A stretch of 64,000 bases of DNA from Arthrobacter sp. B0490 (GCF_002929355.1 NZ_PJIR01000001.1:567404-631403); one strand, 5' to 3'; shown: positions 1-7,907, counted from the stretch's first letter. Notes: a model not told the origin generated them from the sequence alone. Program-made: numbers and translations.

Positions 1-897
1 CTCGCCAACGTCGGCGGAGCCAAGGACGCCGTCAAGGCCGCCGCGGCGGGGGCACAGGGCGTGGGCCTGCTCCGCACGGAGTTCTGCTTCCTGGGGCGCG
101 ACACGGAGCCGACGTCCGAGGAGCAGATCGAGGCGTACCAGGGCGTCTTCGACGCCTTCCCCGGCAAGAAGGTGGTGGTGCGCACGCTCGACGCGGGCGC
201 CGACAAGCCGCTGCCCTTCCTCACCGATACCAGTGAGCCCAACCCGGCCCTCGGCGTCCGGGGCTACCGCACCGACCTGACGTCCCCGGGCGTCCTCGAG
301 CGCCAGCTCAAGGCCATCGCGGACGCCGCCTCGCAGGCCACGGCCGACGTGTGGGTCATGGCCCCGATGATCTCGACCGCCGAGGAGGCCGCGGACTTCG
401 CGAAGCTGTGCAGCAACGCGGGCCTGCAGACACCCGGCGTCATGGTGGAGGTCCCGTCGGCGGCGCTGATGGCGGAGGCGATCCTCGGTGAGGTGGCCTT
501 CGCGAGCCTCGGTACCAACGACCTCACGCAGTACACCATGGCGGCCGACCGCCAGCTCGGCTCCCTCGCAGCACTCAACAACTCCTGGCAGCCGGCCGTC
601 CTCCGGATGGTCGGGCTGACCGTCGAGGGGTCCGCGGCGGAGGGCCATGCGAAGCCCGTGGGCGTCTGCGGCGAGGCGGCCGCGGATCCGGCGCTCGCCG
701 TCGTCCTCGTGGGCCTCGGCGTCTCGACCCTGTCGATGACGCCCCGCGCGCTCGCCGGCGTCGGCGCGGTCCTCAACAGCGTGACCCTCGCCGAGGCGCA
801 GCGCATCGCGTCGATCGCCGTCGCCGCTCCGACCGCCGCGGAGGCGAAGGCGCGTGCCCGGGCGCAACTGCCCGTACTCGAGTCGCTCGGACTGTAG
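1..897 (+). CDS. ptsI: PTS enzyme I (phosphoenolpyruvate-protein phosphotransferase), 3' part
   Basis: The gene enters the window already open, so only the C-terminal 298 residues are visible. Enzyme I autophosphorylates from phosphoenolpyruvate in the cytoplasm and passes the phosphate to HPr, feeding all PTS sugar transporters. The visible part is the PEP-binding TIM barrel: the GLLRTEF motif at residues 22-28 of the fragment, then the VCGE motif whose Cys (about residue 223 here) is the catalytic acid in this family, followed by a TLSMTP segment matching the family's FSMSP. The phospho-histidine and HPr-binding domains lie upstream of the window. The reading frame is intact to its TAG stop. 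The neighbouring gene is convergent. Confidence 0.95.
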   Translation, partial: LANVGGAKDAVKAAAAGAQGVGLLRTEFCFLGRDTEPTSEEQIEAYQGVFDAFPGKKVVVRTLDAGADKPLPFLTDTSEPNPALGVRGYRTDLTSPGVLERQLKAIADAASQATADVWVMAPMISTAEEAADFAKLCSNAGLQTPGVMVEVPSAALMAEAILGEVAFASLGTNDLTQYTMAADRQLGSLAALNNSWQPAVLRMVGLTVEGSAAEGHAKPVGVCGEAAADPALAVVLVGLGVSTLSMTPRALAGVGAVLNSVTLAEAQRIASIAVAAPTAAEAKARARAQLPVLESLGL

Positions 898-939
898 GGG
901 CTCCGGGGCGTCCGCCTGGAGCGGGCGCCCCGCCGTCGC

Positions 940-1842
940 TCAGGCGGGAGCACACCCTGCACGGACCGCGGCCGCCGCGAAGCCGTCCCCGTCCACACGC
1001 GTGTCCGCGACCAGCAGCGACCATCCCCAGTCCAGGGTGCCGCCGGCCGCGAGGTGGAGCTCCCGGTGGAAGAAGGGTGCCGCGCACAGCATCGGGGTGT
1101 CGGCGCTCCGGACGAACCAGGAGCGCTCACCGGGATTGCCCTCCGCCGGCACCATGAGCACCGATGCGCTCTCCGACCTCACGCCGAGCCAGGGATAGGC
1201 GCTGCCCATGGCGTCCGCCCCGCCGACGACGCCTCCGGCCGCTCGACCCGCCCCGGTGGAGGGGGCGATGATGTCCGCGCCGTCGAAGGAGGGGGCGAGG
1301 CGGAGGAAGAAACCGCCGTAGCCGGCATCGGGGCGTCCTGCCGTCGTGGGGCTGCCGAAGGCGAGCGGACCGGGGCTGGTGTTGACCCACGTGCTGCGGA
1401 CGGTGGTGCCCAGCCACTCGACGCCCCGGACCTGAACGGTGTCGGCGTGCCAGCTCCTCTCCTCGGTGAGGAGGACGGCGCCGTCGGCGCCACGCCAGTC
1501 GAGGTGCTGGAGGACACCGCCTCGCCGCCGCTCCGAGGCCCGCACCTGCTGGGAGCCGTTGTTCGGCAGCTGCACGTAGCCGTGACCCTCGCGGTACGTC
1601 GGGCCTCCCCAGAGGTTGACCGGGAACTCCTGGCCCGCGACGTCGACGTTCGAGACCGTGATGCCGAGCCCCCAGTGCCAGGGGTGGTCGGCGGGGCGGT
1701 AGTCGCTCACGCACACGCCCCGGGGTGTCGAGACCGGGTGCAGGAAGGGTCGCGGCGCGTGCTCCTCCGGCTCGCCGCGGCCGTCGTGCAGGATGCCCGC
1801 CGAACGTCCGTCGGAGGTCAGGACGGCAAGCGGCCCGTTCAT
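940..1842 (-). CDS. DUF6807 / PmoA-like family protein
   Basis: A 300-residue protein of the PmoA-like (DUF6807) family, which is common in actinobacterial sugar clusters and has no established reaction. Family traits visible: HPVSTPRGVCVSD then RPADHPWHWG near residues 42-65, a histidine-rich segment typical of these beta-sandwich proteins. The ATG at 1842 lies 13 bases after the stop of the upstream Gfo/Idh gene, so the two are almost certainly co-transcribed and this gene would share its LacI-type operator. The open frame extends much further upstream, but that part is only the shadow of the Gfo/Idh gene. Role in carbohydrate breakdown is inferred from the neighbour alone. Confidence 0.8.
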   Translation of the reverse strand: MNGPLAVLTSDGRSAGILHDGRGEPEEHAPRPFLHPVSTPRGVCVSDYRPADHPWHWGLGITVSNVDVAGQEFPVNLWGGPTYREGHGYVQLPNNGSQQVRASERRRGGVLQHLDWRGADGAVLLTEERSWHADTVQVRGVEWLGTTVRSTWVNTSPGPLAFGSPTTAGRPDAGYGGFFLRLAPSFDGADIIAPSTGAGRAAGGVVGGADAMGSAYPWLGVRSESASVLMVPAEGNPGERSWFVRSADTPMLCAAPFFHRELHLAAGGTLDWGWSLLVADTRVDGDGFAAAAVRAGCAPA

Positions 1843-1855
1843 GCCGCGGAGCCGA

Positions 1856-3010
1856 TCATGCCGCGGGTCCGGCGGAACGGCCCTCGGGGCGGCCTTCGAT
1901 GATCGGCCCGGCCAGCGGTCCCCGCAGGGCAGGGTCGGCGAGGTCGGCCCGGGAGATCCACCGGCCGTCGCGGGCCGAGGCGTACATGCCGGTGACGATC
2001 TCGAGCGCGCGGGTCGGATGATCGACGACGTCGGGCATCCCGCGCCCTGCGACGAGCGAGGCGTAGACCTCGGTGAACAACGCGTCGTGCCCGCTCGGCA
2101 CCTCTTGGTCGGGCAGGACCCATCCGCCCGCGGTCCCGGCATCGACGTGGTCCGCGGCGGTGATCCGCCAGTGGGCGTGTCCGTGCCCGTACAGGTGTTC
2201 GAGTTCGATCGTGGCGTTCTCCGTGTCGATCCGGAGGAGGCTCGACTGCCGCGGGGCCAGCACCGTCGAGACCACCGAGGCGACGGCGCCCGACTCGAAG
2301 ACGAGGGACGCGTGGGAGAGGTCCTCCGTCTCGACGTCGTGCTGCAGGCGCCACATCGTCGCCTGCACGGCGCGCCATTCACCGAGGAGGTACGCGAGCA
2401 GGTCGATCTGGTGGCTCCCGTGGCTGAGCGTGGTGCCACCGCCCTCCGTGGCCCAGGTGCCGCGCCACGGGACGGCGAAGTAGTCGGCCGTCCGGTACCA
2501 GGAGGTCTGGCAGAGCGCCGACAGGGGCCGTCCGAGGGTGCCGGAATCGAGCAGCTGCTTCACCTGGGCGGCGGCCGAACCGGAGCGCTGCTGGAACACG
2601 ACGGCCAGGCCCCGCCCGGCCGCACGGCCGGCATCGACCATGAGGTCGAGCTGGGCCAGGCTGAGGGCTGCAGGCTTCTCGACGACGACGTGGGCTCCGT
2701 GCGCGAAGGCGGCGACCGTCTGTTCGGCGTGGCCGCCGGGCGGCGTGCAGATGTGGAGGACGTCGATGTCCTCGGCCGCGAGCAGGTCCGCCAGCGAGGT
2801 GTGGCGGCCGGGCAGGCCATAGGCCTCCGCGAAGGCGGCGAGGTGCTGCTCGGACGGATCCGCCGCCGCGACCAGCTCGACACCCGGGAGGTCGCGCAGG
2901 GCCGCGGCGTGGAGGTGCGCGACGCTCCCGGTACCGAGGATCGCGGCCCGCAGCGGCACCCGCGGTCCGGCACCGGTCGTCGCGGCAGGTGGGGGCGCTG
3001 GCAGTGGCAC
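1856..3010 (-). CDS. Gfo/Idh/MocA family NAD(P)-dependent oxidoreductase
   Basis: A 384-residue sugar oxidoreductase. The N-terminal Rossmann fold begins near residue 22 with the dinucleotide loop ILGTGSVA, and the family's EKP motif (VVEKPAAL), whose Lys is catalytic, follows about 95 residues later; the rest is the alpha/beta substrate domain. I chose the GTG at 3010 because GGAGGAA sits just upstream with good spacing and because homologues begin close to the Rossmann fold; an open frame continues to 3115 without a ribosome site. It is the first gene of a two-gene operon with the DUF6807 gene and is divergent from the LacI gene. A LacI-type operator lies at 3058-3071, on the upstream side of a TACTGT -10 element. 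The substrate is unknown. Confidence 0.88.
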   Translation of the reverse strand: MPLPAPPPAATTGAGPRVPLRAAILGTGSVAHLHAAALRDLPGVELVAAADPSEQHLAAFAEAYGLPGRHTSLADLLAAEDIDVLHICTPPGGHAEQTVAAFAHGAHVVVEKPAALSLAQLDLMVDAGRAAGRGLAVVFQQRSGSAAAQVKQLLDSGTLGRPLSALCQTSWYRTADYFAVPWRGTWATEGGGTTLSHGSHQIDLLAYLLGEWRAVQATMWRLQHDVETEDLSHASLVFESGAVASVVSTVLAPRQSSLLRIDTENATIELEHLYGHGHAHWRITAADHVDAGTAGGWVLPDQEVPSGHDALFTEVYASLVAGRGMPDVVDHPTRALEIVTGMYASARDGRWISRADLADPALRGPLAGPIIEGRPEGRSAGPAA

Positions 3011-3047
3011 GGTTCCTCCATTTCCCGATCGGAAGGCAGTGCGGGAA

Positions 3048-3053
3048 ACAGTA
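3048..3053 (-). promoter_or_regulatory. Candidate -10 element of the Gfo/Idh-DUF6807 operon
   Basis: Reads TACTGT on the minus strand, matching TANNNT, 38 bases upstream of the GTG start at 3010. No convincing -35 hexamer was found at 17 bases. The LacI-type operator lies within the would-be spacer, which is where a repressor would block polymerase. Confidence 0.4.
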
Positions 3054-3057
3054 GCAG

Positions 3058-3071
3058 AGAAAGCGTTTACC
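3058..3071. promoter_or_regulatory. LacI-type operator (site 1)
   Basis: AGAAAGCGTTTACC is a near-palindrome with the central CG that LacI/GalR-family proteins favour. It lies between the divergent Gfo/Idh and LacI genes. It matches the site at 6671-6684 at most positions, giving a shared form GGWAARCGYTTWCC. Control by the adjacent LacI protein is inferred from position and likeness. Confidence 0.65.
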
Positions 3072-3180
3072 GATGGGGGCCGCGCAGGCCGGCCGTTCGT
3101 GCTGACGTGCGACAATGGCCCTTCCCATGGAATTCACAGGGCACGGCCGGGTGGCTGCTGCCCGCGTCATCAGGAGAGCG

Positions 3181-4239
3181 ATGTCGGCACCGGCCAGCAA
3201 GAGCCCTGCGACCCTGCACGACGTGGCACGGGAGGCGGGGGTCTCGCTGGCCACCGCGTCGAGGTCGCTCAACGGCAGCGCCCGCAAGGTCAACGAGGCC
3301 TACCGCGAGCGCGTCGTCGAGGCGGCCCAGCGGCTGGGCTACACGACGAATCTGTTCGCGCAGGCGGTGGCGAAGGGAAGCACCACCACGGTCGCGCTCC
3401 TGGTCGCCGACATCGCGGACCCCTACTTCTCGAGCATCGCCGCGGGCGTGATCGACGCGGCGAGCGAGGAGGGCCTGGTCGTGACCATCGCGGTGACCGG
3501 GCGCAATGCCCAGCGGGAGCTCGAGACCGTCAAGGCGCTGCGCGGGCAGCGCCCGCGCGTGATGATCCTCGCCGGCTCACGCACCACCGGATCGACCGTC
3601 GAGGAGCAGCTGCGCGGGGAGTTGTCGGCCTTCGAGGACACGGGTGGCAAGGCCGCGTTCATCAGCCAGGACGCGCCGCCTTTCGCGTCCGTGCTCCTCG
3701 ACAACCGCGGGGGTGCCCGCGACCTGGCCGTGGCCCTGGCCGGGCTCGGCTACCGGGACGTCGCGGTGATCGCCGGACCTCCCGAGATCAGGACCGCCGA
3801 GGAACGGCTCGACGGCTTCGCCGCGGGCCTCGCCGAACACGGCATCCCGCTGCCACCCGAACGCGTCATCCACACGGACTTCACGCGGGACGGGGGCTAC
3901 CGCGGCACCCAGGACCTTCTGGCGTCGAAGGCCCCCGTGGACCTGATCTTCGCCGTCAACGACGTCATGGCCGTGGGCGTCGTCTCCGCCCTGCGGGACG
4001 CGGGGATCGTACCCGGCGTCGGGATCGGCGTCGCGGGCTACGACGACATCCCGACCGTCCGTGACATCACGCCCGCACTGACCACGGTGCGCATCCCCCT
4101 CGAGGACGTCGGGCGACGCGCCCTGCAGCTCGCCACCGGACCCGCCCCGGGGAGCACCGATCCGATGGCCGACGGGTCGCGGAGGCCGATCCCCATGGAG
4201 ACGGTCATCCGGGAGAGCACACCGCGGCGTCAGGTATAG
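3181..4239 (+). CDS. LacI family transcriptional repressor
   Basis: A 352-residue LacI/GalR regulator. The helix-turn-helix starts near residue 11 (TLHDVAREAGVS), followed by the hinge-helix region and a periplasmic-binding-protein-like sensor domain; VSLATASRSLNG matches the family's recognition helix. The ATG at 3181 has GGAGAG 5 bases upstream and puts the HTH at the usual distance from the N terminus, so I prefer it to the upstream in-frame ATG at 3115. Two matching operators, upstream of the divergent Gfo/Idh gene and upstream of the operon at 6720, make those its likely targets, plus itself. The inducer is probably a sugar or sugar derivative that these enzymes act on; this is inference. 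Confidence 0.92.
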   Translation: MSAPASKSPATLHDVAREAGVSLATASRSLNGSARKVNEAYRERVVEAAQRLGYTTNLFAQAVAKGSTTTVALLVADIADPYFSSIAAGVIDAASEEGLVVTIAVTGRNAQRELETVKALRGQRPRVMILAGSRTTGSTVEEQLRGELSAFEDTGGKAAFISQDAPPFASVLLDNRGGARDLAVALAGLGYRDVAVIAGPPEIRTAEERLDGFAAGLAEHGIPLPPERVIHTDFTRDGGYRGTQDLLASKAPVDLIFAVNDVMAVGVVSALRDAGIVPGVGIGVAGYDDIPTVRDITPALTTVRIPLEDVGRRALQLATGPAPGSTDPMADGSRRPIPMETVIRESTPRRQV

Positions 4240-4281
4240 GACGATGGGCGGGCGTACCGGGCCGGCTCGGGCCGGGCCGCG

Positions 4282-4506
4282 TCAGAAGGGCAGGACGGGA
4301 TCCGCTGGGGATTCCTGCGCCGCGAGCTTCACGACGTCGTCCAGCGGCAACTCGGCCACCTCGGCGACGACATGGATGTCCGCCCCGTGGCTGAGCGCCT
4401 CGGAGACGGCCTCCTGCAGGACGAGTTCGGCACGGTCGAGTTCGAACTCGACGTCCTCCTTGTCCGCGGCGGCTACACGGATCTTCTGCAGGTCTTCGTT
4501 CGTCAT
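4282..4506 (-). CDS. Small acidic hypothetical protein
   Basis: A 74-residue protein I do not recognise. It is acidic and helical in character: residues 10-35 carry many Glu/Asp and Ala, and the second half (DIHVVAEVAELPLDDVVKLA) resembles a degenerate helix-turn-helix. The ATG at 4506 is preceded by AGAGG about 13 bases upstream, which is a long spacing. It is convergent with the LacI gene and divergent from the GAF-ANTAR gene. Coding character (strong C/G third positions in this frame, ordinary amino-acid composition) supports it being real; its function is unknown. Confidence 0.55.
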   Translation of the reverse strand: MTNEDLQKIRVAAADKEDVEFELDRAELVLQEAVSEALSHGADIHVVAEVAELPLDDVVKLAAQESPADPVLPF

Positions 4507-4725
4507 GGCGCTGGGGTACCTCTTCTGGATCAACGGCGGGACGCTCCCCCGTCCGCTCGCCGGGCCGATGGTCCGCCGGGCCGGGGATGGCGTCGTCGAG
4601 ATCATCGTAACCAGACCGACGGCCGTGCGGGCGGAATTCTACGCGACACACGGGTGTCAGCGGGGTGAACGGCCCGGCGGCGTGATCGCCCTGCTTCGGC
4701 CGTGCCGAATGCGTCCCCGCACCAC

Positions 4726-4731
4726 TAGAAT
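4726..4731 (+). promoter_or_regulatory. Candidate -10 element upstream of the GAF-ANTAR gene
   Basis: TAGAAT is a close match to TATAAT, about 93 bases before the chosen ATG at 4824. No good -35 hexamer is visible at 16-18 bases, so this is a weak call. Confidence 0.35.
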
Positions 4732-4823
4732 GGAACAAGCGGATCGTGGGTACAGCGCGGTCGTGGTCTAGCAGGAGGCCCGCGAAGCCAGGGTCATGCC
4801 TGGCCCGAGGTTCGAGGCTACTG

Positions 4824-5573
4824 ATGGACCTGTTCCCCCCTTCCGGTGAGCTCGGTACGGCGTTGGGCCGCATCCGGGGACTGACCCTCACGCAGGAGAC
4901 CGCGCAGAACGCCGTTGACCTGCTGGCGCGCGTCACCCAGGAGACGACCCCCAACGCGTTCGGCGCGGGCGTCTCGCTCATCCACCAGGCCCAGCGGCTC
5001 AGCGTGGGAGCGACGGACGATCTCGTCCGACTCGCGGACGACCTGCAGTACGAGCTGGGTGAAGGACCCTGCCTGGCGGCATGGTCCTCCCGCGGTCCGG
5101 TGGGGGTCGACGACACGACCACCGATCATCGGTTCCCGCAGTGGAGCGCCGCAGCGGCGGACGCGGGAGTGCGGGCGTGTTTCAGTTTCCCCCTCCTGCG
5201 CGGACGCGACGCGATCGGCGCCATGAAGATCTACTCGACGGCCCCGTCGGCGTTCGGCGAGCCGGACCGTGCCCGCCTCGCCAGACTGGCCACCGCCGCC
5301 TCCGCGCTGCTCGGCCACGTCCAGACGTCCGAGACGACGACCCGGCTCAGCACCGAGCTCAGGGAGTCGTTGCGGGCGCGCGACCTCGTCGGGATCGCGA
5401 AGGGGATCCTGATGCAGCGCGAGGGCCTGACCGAGGCCGAGGCGCTCATGGCCCTGACGCTCCGCGCCCGTACCACCGGCGTCTCGTTCCGCCGCCTGAC
5501 CGCCGAGATCGCCGCCGAGACGGCCGACGGGACAGCCTTCGGGACGGATCCCGGGCCATCGGAGATGCTGTGA
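4824..5573 (+). CDS. GAF and ANTAR domain protein (putative RNA-binding antiterminator)
   Basis: A 249-residue protein with an N-terminal GAF sensor domain (about residues 20-160, including ELGEGPCLAAW typical of ANTAR-linked GAF domains) and a C-terminal ANTAR domain (about residues 180-235; LVGIAKGILMQREGLTEAEA is the conserved ANTAR core). ANTAR domains bind paired RNA hairpins to prevent transcription termination, so this is likely a signal-responsive regulator acting on nascent mRNA. The ATG at 4824 was chosen because the GAF domain begins soon after; the ribosome site is weak. Its stop overlaps the ATG of the next gene (TGATG), so the two are translated together. The ligand and the RNA target are not evident here. 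Confidence 0.88.
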   Translation: MDLFPPSGELGTALGRIRGLTLTQETAQNAVDLLARVTQETTPNAFGAGVSLIHQAQRLSVGATDDLVRLADDLQYELGEGPCLAAWSSRGPVGVDDTTTDHRFPQWSAAAADAGVRACFSFPLLRGRDAIGAMKIYSTAPSAFGEPDRARLARLATAASALLGHVQTSETTTRLSTELRESLRARDLVGIAKGILMQREGLTEAEALMALTLRARTTGVSFRRLTAEIAAETADGTAFGTDPGPSEML

Positions 5574-5860
5574 TGGCATTCCCCCACGCGGAGGAGCAGC
5601 GGGCGCTGACCTACGCCGCGGTCACGGACTCCGGGTTCTCGATGGGCGAGGTGTGGCTGCACTACTTCTCGCTGAGCGGCGAGGTCGACGAGTACGAGGT
5701 CGAGGCGTATCTCGAGGGGCTGATGCCCATGCCTCCCCTCGAGTGCGACGTCCTCGCCCTCGCGGTCAACGAACTGATCGACGGCCTGCCGCCGAGGAAG
5801 CGGGCGCCGTTCAGCGACGAGCTGGTCCGCGCCCATGCCGGGGCCGACGGCGTGGCGTAG
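5573..5860 (+). CDS. Hypothetical protein coupled to the ANTAR gene
   Basis: A 95-residue protein that starts on the stop codon of the GAF-ANTAR gene (TGATG), so translation is probably coupled. It is acidic: residues 20-55 are rich in Glu, Asp and aromatic residues (EVWLHYFSLSGEVDEYEVE). No transmembrane segment or Cys/His cluster is visible. I recognise no named function; similar small proteins do occur beside ANTAR genes in Micrococcaceae. The tight linkage suggests a partner or modulator of the ANTAR protein, but nothing in the sequence proves it. Confidence 0.72.
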   Translation: MAFPHAEEQRALTYAAVTDSGFSMGEVWLHYFSLSGEVDEYEVEAYLEGLMPMPPLECDVLALAVNELIDGLPPRKRAPFSDELVRAHAGADGVA

Positions 5861-5911
5861 CGGCCTCCCCGGACCGGGCTGGTTGTCGGACCCCCCGCAT
5901 ACCCTCGGGGC

Positions 5912-6208
5912 ATGGCAGAACGACCGGGATGGCATGGCATCCCACCCAGCGCGGACAGGTACGTCCCACCGCTCCAGCTCGACGCCCCCCGAGGTGCCGT
6001 CACCGAACCGCCGAGCTCGCCCGCGCTGTGGGTCGACCTCGACTACCCCGACGGCTCCCGGCGCACCGCGAAGGGCTTCGCCATGGCCTGGACGGGGACC
6101 ATGGTCCTGGCGCAGTGGATCGAGTACTCGCGGGCCCGCGAGGCATGGGTGGACGCGGCACAGTGCCGACGCCGCACGCTGGAGCCACGGACGACGCACG
6201 CCGCCTGA
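5912..6208 (+). CDS. Hypothetical protein, tandem paralogue copy 1
   Basis: A 98-residue protein with a clear paralogue at 6323-6622. Both share PGWHG near the N terminus, then a PPLQL(D/E)AP segment, ALWVDL(D/E)Y, GFAMAWTG, LAQW(I/V)E(Y/F)S and AREAWV. The conserved WVDL-Y and AMAWTG pattern suggests a compact beta-rich domain; no catalytic motif is evident. The ATG at 5912 is preceded by a purine-poor CCTCGGGGC, so initiation context is weak. Function unknown. Confidence 0.7.
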   Translation: MAERPGWHGIPPSADRYVPPLQLDAPRGAVTEPPSSPALWVDLDYPDGSRRTAKGFAMAWTGTMVLAQWIEYSRAREAWVDAAQCRRRTLEPRTTHAA

Positions 6209-6281
6209 GTGCCGGGCACGGCATGCTCGACCGGGGCGCCCGCCGTTCCCGTCGGACGAGGCCCCCTCGTAGAGTGAGGGC

Positions 6282-6326
6282 ATGGACCACCCGTCGTCGT
6301 GCGTCACCCCGCGGGCGGACGCGTGA
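6282..6326 (+). CDS. Possible 14-codon leader ORF
   Basis: ATG at 6282 follows GTGAGGGC, a better ribosome site than the next gene has, and encodes a 14-residue peptide ending in PRADA. Its TGA overlaps the GTG start of the downstream paralogue (GTGA at 6323-6326). The ATG occupies the place equivalent to the start of copy 1 at 5912, so it may be a relict start or a translational-coupling leader. No evidence of function for the peptide itself. Confidence 0.3.
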   Translation: MDHPSSCVTPRADA

Positions 6327-6622
6327 ACCGGACGCCGGGCTGGCACGGGACGCCTCCGGCGACCCCCGGGTTCATCCCGCCCCTGCAGCTCGAGGCTCCG
6401 ACCGACGGGATCACCGAGTCGGTGTCCCCCGCTCCGGCGCTGTGGGTGGACCTCGAGTATCGGGACGGCTCCGGGCAGACCGTGCGCGGCTTCGCGATGG
6501 CGTGGACGGGCTCCGCGGTGCTGGCGCAGTGGGTCGAGTTCTCGATCGCCCGTGAGGCCTGGGTGCGCCCCGACCAGTGCACGCGGCGCAAGCTCCCTCG
6601 CCGTCCGGATGCCGGACACTGA
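6323..6622 (+). CDS. Hypothetical protein, tandem paralogue copy 2
   Basis: A 99-residue protein clearly related to the gene at 5912-6208, from PGWHG through GFAMAWTG to AREAWV, but diverged at both ends. I chose GTG 6323 because the shared domain begins three codons later; another in-frame GTG lies at 6299. The upstream mini-ORF at 6282 ends on this start codon. The gene ends just before the promoter of the Gfo/Idh operon. Two side-by-side diverged copies suggest an old local duplication. Function unknown. Confidence 0.7.
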   Translation: MNRTPGWHGTPPATPGFIPPLQLEAPTDGITESVSPAPALWVDLEYRDGSGQTVRGFAMAWTGSAVLAQWVEFSIAREAWVRPDQCTRRKLPRRPDAGH

Positions 6623-6638
6623 CCCCTCCCCCCGCTTA

Positions 6639-6667
6639 TTGCCCCTCCCTCCTTCTTCCCCTACACT
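6639..6667 (+). promoter_or_regulatory. Promoter of the Gfo/Idh-DUF993-isomerase operon
   Basis: TTGCCC (6639-6644), a 17-base spacer, and TACACT (6662-6667). Transcription would begin near 6674, inside the LacI-type operator that follows at 6671. Start codon at 6720. Confidence 0.6.
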
Positions 6668-6670
6668 CGC

Positions 6671-6684
6671 GGTAAGCGTTTTCC
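6671..6684. promoter_or_regulatory. LacI-type operator (site 2)
   Basis: GGTAAGCGTTTTCC is a near-palindrome almost identical to the site at 3058-3071. It lies right after the -10 element and covers the expected start of transcription, a classic repressor position. The protein encoded at 3181 is the obvious candidate to bind it. Confidence 0.7.
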
Positions 6685-6719
6685 AAACGGGACGATACGG
6701 CCGAAACCAAGGAGCTTCA

Positions 6720-7907
6720 ATGTCGACGAGGACAATCGGGATCATCATGAACGGCGTCTCGGGGCGCATGGGATACCGGCAGCATCTGGTGCGCTCCATC
6801 CTCGCGATACGCGACCAGGGCGGAGTCCTCCTCTCCGACGGGACGCGGGTCCAGGTGGAACCGATCCTGGTGGGCCGCAACGAGGCGAAACTCGCCGAGC
6901 TCGCCGCGAAGCACGGGATCGAGCACTATTCCACCGACCTCGACAGCGTCCTCGCGGACCCCACGTGGGAGATCTACGCGGACTTCCTCGTGACCAAGGC
7001 GCGCTCCGCCGCCATCCGCAAGGCCATCGCGGCGGGGAAGGCCATCTACACGGAGAAGCCCACCGCCGAGACGGCGGCCGACGCGCTCGAGCTCGCGAAC
7101 CTCGCCGAGGCCGCCGGCATCAAGAACGGCGTGGTGCACGACAAGCTGTACCTCCCGGGCATGCAGAAGCTCAAGCGCCTCGTCGACTCCGGGTTCTTCG
7201 GGCGCATCCTCTCCGTGCGCGGGGAGTTCGGCTACTGGGTCTTCGAGGGCGGCTGGCAGGACGCGCAGCGGCCGAGCTGGAACTACCGCTCGGAGGACGG
7301 CGGCGGGATCGTCGTCGACATGTTCCCGCACTGGAGCTACGTGCTGGAGAACCTCTTCGGCAGGGTCGAATCCGTGTATGCGCGCGCCGTGACCCATATC
7401 GACGAGCGCGTCGACGAGCAGGGCCGCCCCTACCGTGCGACGGCCGATGACGCCGCCTACGCCGTCTTCGAGCTCGAGGGCGGCATCATCGCCCAGCTCA
7501 ACTCGAGCTGGACGGTCCGCGTGGACCGCGAGGAGCTCGTGCAGTTCCAGGTCGACGGGACGCACGGCTCCGCCGTCGTCGGACTGTTCGGCTGCAAGAT
7601 CCAGCCACGCAACGCGACCCCGAAGCCGGTCTGGAACCCGGACCTCGAGGACAGCCACGACTACGACGCCGACTGGATCGACGTCCCCACCAACGAGGTG
7701 TTCGAGAACGGCTTCAAGACGCAGTGGGAGGACTTCCTGCGCCATGTGCTCGAGGACGCGCCGCACCCGTACGACTTCCTCGCCGGCGCACGCGGTATGT
7801 ACCTCGCGGAGCAGGGCCTCGAGAGTTCCCGCTCCGGGCGCCGTCTCGAGCTGGAGGACGTGCACACCACGGCACTCCCCCGCGAGGAAGCGGCCACGCC
7901 GGCATGA
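6720..7907 (+). CDS. Gfo/Idh/MocA family oxidoreductase
   Basis: A 395-residue sugar dehydrogenase, first gene of a three-gene operon. The N terminus has a Rossmann-type start (GIIMNGVSGRMGYRQH) that is unusual for the family: the dinucleotide loop reads NGVSGRMG rather than GxGxxG. The EKP motif appears as YTEKPTAE near residue 108, and HDKLYLPG follows in the substrate domain. The ATG at 6720 has AAGGAG six bases upstream. Its stop overlaps the next start (ATGA). An operator for the LacI protein lies in the promoter. Related proteins oxidise sugars or inositols, often to a 3-keto form; the actual substrate cannot be read from the sequence. Confidence 0.88.
   Translation: MSTRTIGIIMNGVSGRMGYRQHLVRSILAIRDQGGVLLSDGTRVQVEPILVGRNEAKLAELAAKHGIEHYSTDLDSVLADPTWEIYADFLVTKARSAAIRKAIAAGKAIYTEKPTAETAADALELANLAEAAGIKNGVVHDKLYLPGMQKLKRLVDSGFFGRILSVRGEFGYWVFEGGWQDAQRPSWNYRSEDGGGIVVDMFPHWSYVLENLFGRVESVYARAVTHIDERVDEQGRPYRATADDAAYAVFELEGGIIAQLNSSWTVRVDREELVQFQVDGTHGSAVVGLFGCKIQPRNATPKPVWNPDLEDSHDYDADWIDVPTNEVFENGFKTQWEDFLRHVLEDAPHPYDFLAGARGMYLAEQGLESSRSGRRLELEDVHTTALPREEAATPA

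Noticed and set aside
940..2439. A 499-codon open frame extending the DUF6807 gene upstream
   Set aside because: The extra 199 codons are Arg/Ser/Pro-rich and antiphase to the Gfo/Idh gene; only the part from 1842 has family sequence.
1793..3451. A 552-codon plus-strand open frame
   Set aside because: It lies antisense to two well-supported genes and has the Arg/Gly-rich composition of a high-GC shadow frame.
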